A stretch of 64,000 bases of DNA. Origin: Euphorbia lathyris. Lineage: Eukaryota > Streptophyta > Magnoliopsida > Malpighiales > Euphorbiaceae. Positions 54,740 through 64,000 of the stretch are shown piece after piece. The position numbers and the translations under genes are program-made. The notes beneath the pieces were generated by a model. It saw only the letters and a list, made by a program, of their open reading frames with translations, ran no database searches and had not been told where the DNA came from. How positions within the stretch are numbered: the stretch's first letter is position 1; each line of letters begins with the position of its first letter. The stretch spans positions 25,050,531 to 25,114,530 of the forward strand of contig NC_088910.1 in the NCBI RefSeq assembly GCF_963576675.1, given 5' to 3'.

Positions 54740-55394
54740 CGTTTCACCATGAACTTACAATAATGCCCTTGGAGTAGTTATGCCTTCATTGGTATATTAT
54801 TTGGAAAGAAATGGGTATTTATGGTAATTTAGGATTTTTTATTTTTTTTGAAACTTGGTACATTAGGATTTATGGTATTGAAAAATAATAATAAGTAGAG
54901 TTATTAGGAGTATAGTATATGATATGAAAATTAATTGCGAGAAGGGGTGGTCGCTTATGGGCCTCAATTTGATGTTTGGGTATGTGGATACGGGTTGTTA
55001 TATACGTGGTGTAAGGCAAGCCTTTTGTCTGCACTATTTGCGGTTTCCCAACATCATTTCATGATTTTTTCTTTATATGTTTATAAAAGTATATACGAAT
55101 GGTGTTGGCTACTGTTACGTTGTGAGAAATCAAAGTAAGCTTACTTTGTGGTTAATGTCAACCGGCTACTTAATGTACCTGTTAGATCAGAAGAAATTGA
55201 TTTCTAAAATTCTAACTACCCACTACAGCACTCTTTTATCTCTCTGTTTGGAATTATGTCGACTTTAATCTCCTCAAAAAAAAAAAAAAAAATCTAATCA
55301 GCATTTTATAACTTCTTTTTTCTAATTGCCATTCTTCATTACAATTTAATTTACAAAAATTTCTAATTAAAAAAAAAAAATATAATACCAATTA
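54740..55394. other. AT-rich 5' flank of the RUP-like gene
   Basis: Contains homopolymer A runs near 55275-55292 and 55370-55380. Short frames at 54935-55268 show no domain. No other gene seen. Confidence 0.5.
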
Positions 55395-55740
55395 AACTAA
55401 GGCTTCAAAATCAATTAGGACCTTAGCTATCAAAATCATCAATCAAGTTCTTAAACCAACTAAAAATATCAATTGAGTCCCTATTCTAAACAAAAATCAT
55501 CAATTGAGTTCTCATCGAAAATCATTAGTTTCAAATCCTTTTTCCTAAACTCATTTTGAACCAACACATAAATTATTACAGTCTATATCAAATAGTCACA
55601 GTTTCTGATTTTAGGATAGTATAGGAACTCAATTGATGATTTTTTGCTTAGTTCAGGGACCTAATTGATGATTTTAATAGTTTAAGGTCTTAATTGACTT
55701 TGAAACTTTAGTTTGGAGACCCAAATGAGTGTAATGCCTT
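55395..55740. mobile_element. MITE-like inverted repeat
   Basis: The left arm (ACTAAGGCTTCAAAATCAAT, then ATCAAAATCATCAAT) is mirrored by the right arm, whose complement reads ACTAAAGTTTCAAAGTCAAT, then ATTAAAATCATCAAT. Arms of about 50 bp. Internal copies of CAATTGATGATTTT. No ORF; edges approximate. Confidence 0.55.
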
Positions 55741-55817
55741 AAAAAACAAAAGGTTGTTTTCATAAAAAATCATGTTTTTAGACATCATTTAAATAAAGTT
55801 GGAATTAATTTACGTAC

Positions 55818-56297
55818 GGCTCAATACATCATTTGTCCCTTGAACTTGTCCAAAAAGTTTCATTGTTCCGGATAGCCTTCTCAACTTGCATAAAATATCT
55901 GAATAGCCCCTCAATTTGCTTAAAATATAGTCAATTAATCACTGGTTGTAAAAAAAAAGTAAGTTACATGTCGAATGTGTATGCACGCAACTCAAAAAAG
56001 CAAAACGATCAAGGTCGGGCCACGAGGTTCTAATATCAGAGAGGACAAATTTTACAGTTGAGCAAGTAACATTTTCCTTTTAATAATTTATTTTGAGAAA
56101 TATGTAACAGTACTCTAAGGTGCATGCAATTACTTTTTTACAACTCACTGATTAATTGATTACATTTTAAGCAAGTTGAGTGGGCTATCAGAATGTTTTA
56201 AGCAAGTTGAATGTACTATTAGAACATTTTAAAAGTTCAGGGGGCTAATCAAGATCTTTGGACAAGTTCAGGAAGCATATGATGTACTAAACTGTTA
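55818..56297. mobile_element. MITE with inverted arms, ~480 bp
   Basis: The left arm TACATCATTTGTCCCTTGAA-CTTGTCC is matched by the complement of the right end TACATCATATGCTTCCTGAA-CTTGTCC, and the arms continue with AAGTTG / TTAAGCAAGTTGA blocks. No coding sequence. It lies between the RUP-like gene and the satellite. Confidence 0.65.
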
Positions 56298-56329
56298 CAT
56301 AAAGTAATTTTTACAAAATAAAAAAACCA

Positions 56330-57010
56330 TTACCTTCACAACAACAAAAATCGAGTTTTAAGTAAAACTTTTAAACTTTATATAAATCTTCTATTCTTAG
56401 ACATAATTTACGTAGAGTTGGTCTTAATTTACGTAAATTTATGTTTTTACAAAAAAAAATGTGAAAACTCGACTTATTTTAGTAAAGTTGTAATTTTACA
56501 AAAACAAAATTGTGAAAAAACGAGTTTTACGTAAGTATTCTATTTTTAGACATAATTTATGTACAATTGGACTTAATTTACATTAAATTCTATTTTTACA
56601 AAAAAAATCATTAACTTCGTGAAAAATCGAATTACATAAATCTTTTATTTTTATACATAATTTACGTAACATTGTATTTTTACAAAAAAAAACATTCATT
56701 AGCTTCGTGCAGAATCGAGTTTTACGTAAAAACTTTGAACTTTACGTAAATCTTCTATTTTTAGACATAATTTACATAAAGTTGGACTTAATTTACATAA
56801 TTGTATTTTTACAAAGAAAAAAAATCATTAGCTTCGTGAAAAATCGAGTTTTACATAAAATCTTTAAAATTTATGTAAATCTTCTATTTTGATACATAAT
56901 TTACGTAAAGTTTGACTTAATTTATGTAACATTGTATTTTTACAAAAACAAAACAATCATTAGCTTCGTGAAGAATCGAGTTTTACGTAAAATCTTTGAA
57001 CTTTACTGTT
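56330..57010. repeat. Degenerate flank of the TACGTA satellite
   Basis: Units share TCGAGTTTTACGTAAA, CTTCTATTTTTAGACATAATT and ACGTAA words with the main array. Spacing is irregular and many TACGTA words are changed to TACATA or TATGTA. An older edge of the same array. Confidence 0.8.
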
Positions 57011-57830
57011 TTTTGGGAAGAATGAGCTCAATGAGCTTGTACTGTTTTTTCCTTTTTTCTAATCATTCTCTATTGAATATTACTGTTACATACTAAATCA
57101 GTTCGTGTTGATTTTTGTTGTCCGATTTATGCCTATATATAAGGTTCTGGTTCTCTGTTGAAAAACAAACCGGTAGATTGCTGGTTTAAAATAAAAAATT
57201 TACTAGTTTAATCAATAATTAGCTTACTATTTTTTAGGGGCAAGTATCGTCCCTTATTGTGGGACAAAAATATGTCACGGTTATATGGGGACCGCAATCG
57301 TTCCTAAGAACGAGTGATTGAAAAGTTCATTCACTCAAAATGGAGAGATATCAAATCGCATACGTGCAAAACAACTTAGATTCTGTTTGCCTCAGTCGAC
57401 AGTAAGGAGAACGGCAGTAGTAACAAACCAACGGTGGAATTTGGGTCGTAGAAAGCAGTGAGCGATGAATGATAAGTTTGCAATTTCTTAACCAATCAAA
57501 TAAAATCTGGGTTTGATGAACCAGTGAAAACATGTTTATAAGATTGTTTGCAAATTAACTAAATGACAATTCTATATGAAAATTTCTCTGTTTCTATTCA
57601 ACAAAATATCTAGTTTCGTTTGAATCTTTTTTTAAATCAGAAAAGATAAGCTGCAAATTAACTCCGATCATTTTTAACGAAGTATAGATTTACCCCCTGA
57701 AGAAATAATAGTACAATTTTAAACCTAACATTATCAAGTAAAATCAAATTTACCGTACCTATCAGAAAATTTAAATAAATTGTTTCACTATTATTTGACT
57801 TGTTATTTAATTGTGGTAAAGTTGTTAGTT
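57011..57830. other. Non-satellite interruption
   Basis: About 800 bp without the TACGTA repeat between the degenerate flank and the main array. No gene recognised; it may be an insertion. Confidence 0.55.
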
Positions 57831-60800
57831 TACAAAAACAATAACTTTATGAAAAACAAGTTTTACGTAAAACCTTTGAACTTTATGTAAATCCTTTATT
57901 TTTAGAAATAATTTACGTAAAATTGTACTAAATTTACGTAAACATGTTATTTTAGAAGAAAAACTCCAGGATTTTTTTTTGAAAGTAGAGTTTTACGTAC
58001 ACCTTTGAACTTTATGTAAACCATTTAATTTTAGACTAAATTTACATAAACTTGGACTAAATTTACATAAAATCGACATATTTTGTGAAAAATAGAGTTT
58101 TACGTAAAACCTATGAATTTTACGTAAATCTTTTATTTTTAGACATAATTTACGTAAGGTTTGACTAAATTTACGTAACCCTTTTTCTTTAGGAGAAAAA
58201 TCCACAAACATTGTGAAAATTAGAGTTTTACGTAAAACCTTTGAACTTTACGTAAATATTTTATTTTTAGATATAATTTACGTATAGTTTGACTAAATTT
58301 ACATAACCTTTTTTATTTTAGGAGTAAAAAATTCAGAAACCTTATGAAAATAGAGTTTTACGTAAAACCTATGAATTTTACGTAAATCTTTTATTTTTAG
58401 ACATAATTTACGTAAGGTTTGACTAAATTTACGTAACCCTTTTTCTTTAGGAGAAAAATCCACAAACATTGTGAAAATTAGAGTTTTACGTAAAACCTTT
58501 AAACTTTACGTAAATATTTTATTTTTAGATATAATTTACGTATAGTTTGACTAAATTTACGTAACCTTTTTTATTTTAGGAGTAAAAAATTCAGAAACCT
58601 TATGAAAATAGAGTTTTACATAAAACCTATGAATTTTACGTAAATCTTTTATTTTTAGACATAATTTACGTAAGGTTTGACTAAGTTTACGTAACCCTTT
58701 TTCTTTAGGAGAAAAATCCACAAACATTGTGAAAATTAGAGTTTTACGTAAAACCTTTGAACTTTACGTAAATATTTTATTTTTAGATATAATTTATGTA
58801 TAATTTGACTAAATTTACGTAACCTTTTTATTTTAGGAGAAAAAAAACTCACAAACCTTGTGAAAATAGAGTTTTACGTAAAACCTATGAATTTTACGTA
58901 AATCTTTTATTTTTAGACATAATTTACGCAAGGTTTGACTAAATTTACGTAACCCTTTTACTTTAGGAGAAAAATCCACAAACATTGTGAAAATTAGAGT
59001 TTTACGTAAAACCTTTGAACTTTACGTAAATATTTATTTTTTAGATATAATTTACGTATAGTTTGACTAAATTTACGTAACCTTTTTATTTTAGGAGAAA
59101 AAAACTCACAAACCTTGTGAAAATAGAGTTTTACGTAAAACCTATGAATTTTACGTAAATCTTTTATTTTTAGACATAATTTATGTAAGGTTTGACTAAA
59201 TTTACGTAACCCTTTTACTTTAGGAGAAAAATCTACAAACATTGTGAAAATTAGAGTTTTATGTAAAATCTTTGAACTTTACGTAAATATTTTATTTTTA
59301 GATATAATTTACGTATAGTTTGACTAAATTTACGTAACCTTTTTATTTTAGGAGAAAAAAACTCACAAACCTTGTGAAAATAGAGTTTTACGTAAAACCT
59401 ATGAATTTTACGTAAATCTTTTATTTTTAGACATAATTTACGTAAGGTTTGACTAAATTTACGTAGCCCTTTTACTTTAGGAGAAAAATCCACAAACATT
59501 GTGAAAATTAGAGTTTTACGTAAAACCTTTAAACTTTACGTAAATATTTTATTTTTAGATATAATTTACGTATAGTTTGACTAAATTTACGTAACCTTTT
59601 TATTTGAGGAGAAAAAATTCACAAACCTTGTGAAAATAGAGTTTTACGTAAAACCTATGAATTTTACGTAAATCTTTTATTTTTAGACATATTTTACGTA
59701 AAGTTTCACTAAATTTACGTAATCCTTTTACTTTAGGAGAAAAATCCACAAACATTGTGAAAATTAGAGTTTTACGTAAAATCTTTGAACTTTACGTAAA
59801 TATTTGATTTTTAGATATAATTTACGTATAGTTTGACTAAATTTACGTAACCTTTTTATTTTAGGAGAAAAAATTCTCAAACCTTGTGAAAATAGAGTTT
59901 TACGTAAAACCTATGAATTTTACGTAAATCTTTTATTTTTTGACATAAATTACGTAAAGATGGACATAATTTACGTAACCTTGTTATTTTAGGAGAAACA
60001 TTCCACAAACCTTGTGAAAATTAGAGTTTTACGTAAAACCTTTGAACTTAATGTATATCTTTTATTTTTAGATATAATTTCCGTATAGTTTGACTAAATT
60101 TATGTAACCTTTTTATTAGGAGAAAAAATTCACAAACCTTGTGAAAATAGAGTTTTACCTAAAACCTTGAATTTTATGTAAATCTTTTATTTTTAGATAT
60201 AATTTACGTACGGTTTGACTAAATTTACGTAACCTTCTTACTTTAAAAGAAAAATTCAACCTTGTGAAAATTAGAGTTTTATGTAAAACCTTTGAACTTT
60301 ACGTAAATCTTTTATTTTTAGGTATAATTTACGTATAGTTTGATTAAATTTATATAACCTTTTTATTTTAGCAGAAAAAAATTCATAAACCTTGTGAAAA
60401 ATTGAGTTTTACATAAAACCTTTGAACTTTACGTAAATCTTTGATCTTTAGACATAATTTACGTAAAAGTTTGACTAAATTTACGTAATCTTGTTACTTT
60501 ATGAGATAAAATCCAGAAACCTTATGAAAAATAGATTTTACATAAGATATTTTAACTTTATGTAAATCTTTTATTTTCAGACATAATTTAGGTAAAGTTT
60601 GACTAAATTGATTTAACCTTGTTATTTTAGAAGAAAAAATCAACAAACCTTGTGAAAATAGTTTTACGTAAAACCTTGAAACTTTACGTAAATCTTTTAT
60701 TTTTAGACGTGATTTACATAGAATTGGTTGCAATTTACGCAACCTTGTCATTTTAGGAGTTAAAATCCACAAACTTTGTGGAAAATAGGGTCTTACGTAA

Positions 60801-62710
60801 AACCTTTAAACTTATGTAAATCTTTTTATGTTTAGATATAATTTACGTAAAATTTGATTAAATTTACATAATGTTGTTATTTCGGAGATAAAATCTAGAA
60901 ACCTTGAGAAAAATACAGTTTTACGTAAAACATTTGAACTTTACGTAAATCTTTTATTTTTAGACATAATTTACGTAAAGTTGGACTAAATTTACGTAAC
61001 CTTGTTACTTTAGGAGATAAAATCTAGAAACATTGTGAAAAATAAAGTTTTACGTAAAACCTTTGAACTTTACGTAAATCTTTTATTTTTAGACATAATT
61101 TACGTAAAGTTAGACTAAATTTACATAACCTTGTTACTTTAGGAGATAAAATACAGAAACCTTGTGAAATATAGAGTTTTCTGTAAAACCTTTGAATTTC
61201 ACGCAAATCTTTTATTTTTAGACATAATTTACGTAAGGTTTGACTAAATTTACGTAACCCTTTTATTTTAGGAGAAAAATCCATAAATCTTATGAAAAAT
61301 AGAGTTTTACGTAAAACCTTTGAACTTTACGTAAATATTTTATTTGTAGACATAATTTATGTATAGTTTGACTAAATTTAGGTAACCTTTTTATTTTAGG
61401 AGAAAAAAATTCACAAACCTTGTGAAAATAGAGTTTTACGTAAAACTTATAAATTTTACGTAAATCTTTTATTTTTAGACATAATTTACGTAAGGTTTCA
61501 CTAAATTTACGTAACCTTTTTCTTTAGGAGAAAAATCCACAAACATTATGAAAATTAGAGTTTTACGTAAAACCTTTGAACTTTACATAAATATTTTATT
61601 TGTAGATATAATTTACGTATAGTTTGACTAAATTTACGTAACCTTTTTATTTTACGAGAAAAAAATTCACAAACCTGTGAAAATAGATTTTTACGTAAAA
61701 CATATGTATTTTACGTAAATCTTTTGTTTTTAGACATAATTTACATAAGGTTTGGCAAAATTTACGTAACCCTTTTACTTTAGGAGAAAAATCCACAAAC
61801 ACTGTGAAAATTAGAGTTTTACGTAAATATTTTATTTTTAAATATAATTTACGTAAAGTTGGACTAAATTTACGTAACCTTGAGATAAAATACAGAAACC
61901 TTGTGAAATATAGAGTTTTCTGTAAAACCTTTGAATTTTACGCAAATCTTTTGTTTTTAGACATAATTTACGTAAGGTTTGACTAAATTTATGTAACCCT
62001 TTTATTTTAGGGAAAAAATCCATAAATCTTGTGAAAAATAGAGTTTTACGTAAAACCTTTGAACTTTACGTAAATATTTTATTTGTAGACATAATTTACG
62101 TATAGTTTGACTAAATTTAGGTAACCTTTTTATTTTAGGAGAAAAAAATTCACAAACCTTGTGAAAATAGAGTTTAACGTAAAACCTATGAATTTTACGT
62201 AAATCTTTTATTTTTAGAAATAATTTACATAAGATTTGACTAAATTTATGTAACCCTTTTACTTTAGGATAAAAATCCACAAACATTGTGAAAATTAAAG
62301 TTTTACGTAAGACCTTTGAACTTTACATAAATATTTTATTTTTAGATAGAATTTATGTACAGTTTGAGTAAATTTACGTAACCTTTTTATTTTAGGAGAA
62401 AAAAATTCGCAAACCTTGTGAAAATAGAGTTTTACGTAAAACCTATGAATTTTACGTAAATCTTTTATTTTTAAACATAATTTACATAAAGTTTGACTAA
62501 ATTTACGTAACCTTGTTATTTTACGAAAAAAATCCACAAACCTTGTGAAAATTAAAGTTTTACGTAAAACCTTTGAACTTTACGTAAATATTTTATTTTT
62601 AGATATAATTTATGTATAGTTTGATTAAATTTACGTAACATTTTTATTTCAGGAGAAAAAATTCAGAAACCTTGTGAAAATAGAATTTTACGTAAATCTT
62701 TTATTTTATC
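57831..62710. repeat. TACGTA-rich satellite: ~128-bp monomers in a ~257-bp dimer
   Basis: About 38 monomers head to tail. Two types alternate: one with CCTATGAATTTTACG and GACATAATTTACGTAAGG, the other with CCTTTGAACTTTACG and GATATAATTTACGTATAG. The GACATAATTTACG marker recurs at 58142, 58400, 58658, 58916, 59173, 59430, 59686 and 59942, i.e. every 256-258 bp. Each monomer carries up to four TTTACGTAA words spaced about 20, 30 and 21 bp. From about 60.0 kb the order is less regular. Repeated minus-strand frames of 60-95 codons here are by-products of the repeat length, not genes. Confidence 0.95.
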
Positions 62711-64000
62711 AGTCCCTATATTAAATATCTAACATATTGTGTAGTTCTCGTATTTTAATAATATATTGTTTAGTTCTTATTTTTTATTTTGATCAACAGT
62801 TTTGTCACTTAAATTTTTAAAATATTGAACAGATTAGTCCCTCTATAATGGACTAAACTGTTGAATTGAGCTAAAATTAAGGATTGAATAGTGTATTATT
62901 AATATATAATGACTAAATAGTGATTAGATTAAAATATAAGGACTCATATATTATTTACCTTTTAATTAATAATCTTTAAATTTTCTATAGTTAAATATTA
63001 CCTGATATAACAGGTTACCTTTTTTATTAATTTTAATTAACATTATTTATATTAACACATGTCTAATTACTATTGGATACTAAAACAAAGTATAGTTACT
63101 TTGTTTTCCAACAAAGTAGCCATAGAATTTACCTATACGAATAAAACAACAAATAAATTAAATTTATAAAGGGAATAATAAAACAATACAAATGACAAAA
63201 ATCAAATCTATACAAATCAAATCTAAAACAACAAACAAAGTAAGAATTCATAGCTGTAAAAATTGCAATCCAAATTTTTTTTATCATATAAATGAACTTA
63301 TATGGATCATATTAAACTCACGTATCTGACCATGAATTGTTGAGATAAATCGTTTCCACTCATACTAAATTCGGAAATGAATAAATGATTTTTTTTTTTA
63401 TGTATGACAGATGCAAATCAAACGGAAAAGATTTTTGATGAAAGATATAGATTCCAAACCAAGAGAAAAGATACAAAAATACGAAAATACGAAAACACAA
63501 AAAGTATTACGAATGGGACGAGGAAAGATGAGGAAGAAGGAAGACAAACATTATTTTTCCTTTTCAAAAATAAAAAATGGTTCGGGCTTTCTCAGAGAGA
63601 AAAATAGAGAAATTTTGAGATGGAGAATACAACTATTCTATTTCAATAAGATTGAGTGTTATGACATGCTTTGATACTTTCTTTATCTCATAAATATTTG
63701 TGAAAATATATATCTTTAACGTTCTATAAAACATGTATATAACTAATTTTAACTTATTAATTTACTAATATACTTTTAATGATAACTAGAAGGTACCTCA
63801 CTTTGGTTCGAAGAGGGATCAAGAGTCAATTCTAAGAAAGAATCAATATTAATAGTAAAAGTTGAACAATACAAAAACATTAGGAATGAAGAAAGTACGA
63901 AAGTGCAAACGTGTATGATATCAAAAGTTAAGAGCGATAATAATGTTTGGGTTGTACACATTCCAACACAACCTAAAAGGTTTATATAAAGACTACAATA
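62711..64000. other. AT-rich intergenic sequence
   Basis: Bases about 62710-62960 have inverted-looking TAGTCCCTATATT / AAAATATAAGGACTCATATAT ends and may be a MITE. The remainder, including overlapping 60-90 codon frames at 63404-63674, shows no domain or promoter feature. Confidence 0.45.

Noticed and set aside
57993..62537. Family of similar 60-94 codon minus-strand ORFs (starting MFVDFSPK or MDFSPK) repeated along 58-62.5 kb
   Set aside because: They recur with the satellite's 257-bp period and are composed of its consensus; the monomer simply lacks stops in that frame. No promoter or gene context.

Overview
The window looks like eudicot plant nuclear DNA: AT-rich intergenic sequence packed with nested retrotransposons and MITEs, a long AT-rich satellite, and a single recognisable host gene. 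That gene is an intronless WD40 protein resembling RUP1/RUP2, the UV-B photomorphogenesis repressors, at 53.4-54.6 kb on the minus strand. The species cannot be named from the sequence alone.

Layout. 0-2.7 kb: the 3' end of a LINE, a non-autonomous hAT element with a perfect 8-bp target duplication, and a second MITE inserted in a TA microsatellite. 2.8-9.57 kb: the left half of a Tat-lineage Ty3/gypsy element on the minus strand (5' LTR, PBS, gag, protease, RT, two RNase H domains, integrase, then a ~119-bp tandem repeat). 9.6-10.25 kb: a 5' remnant of another Tat element. 10.85-30.1 kb: a complete plant L1-type LINE with an 18-bp target duplication. It was opened three times: by a hAT MITE and a deleted LTR element inside ORF1, and by an 11.5-kb Sirevirus-like Copia element (gag, pol, env-position ORF3) inside the RNase H domain. 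31.4-35.73 kb: the right half of a Tat element (two antisense genes with their own TATA boxes, polypurine tract, 3' LTR). 37.5-42.1 kb: older Tat 3' debris with the same order of tandem repeat, antisense ORF and LTR. 42.44-51.35 kb: a young Copia element carrying an in-frame 3,054-bp internal tandem duplication. 51.4-56.3 kb: MITEs, a SINE fragment, a Tat fragment and the RUP-like gene. 56.3-62.7 kb: a ~128-bp satellite arranged as a ~257-bp dimer and full of TACGTA palindromes.

How the parts relate. The two Tat halves lie 22 kb apart in opposite orientation but have 261-bp LTRs differing at 3 sites, complementary content, and the same 5-bp target duplication ACTAT. The simplest reading is one recent Tat insertion split by an inversion of about 28 kb that carried the LINE and its nested Copia element. 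The LINE reads as a full-length element once its insertions are mentally removed: ORF1 becomes one open frame of 592 codons across two nested insertions. Most retroelement frames carry nonsense codons, many of a kind that cytosine deamination can produce, so this is silenced, decaying repeat DNA.

The most unusual items are the inversion-split Tat element; its antisense, apparently spliced gene module (one antisense ORF carries a Gag-type CX2HX4HX4C knuckle); the gag-pol duplication in the Copia element; and the helically phased TACGTA satellite about 1.7 kb upstream of a gene whose family is controlled by ACGT-binding bZIP factors.
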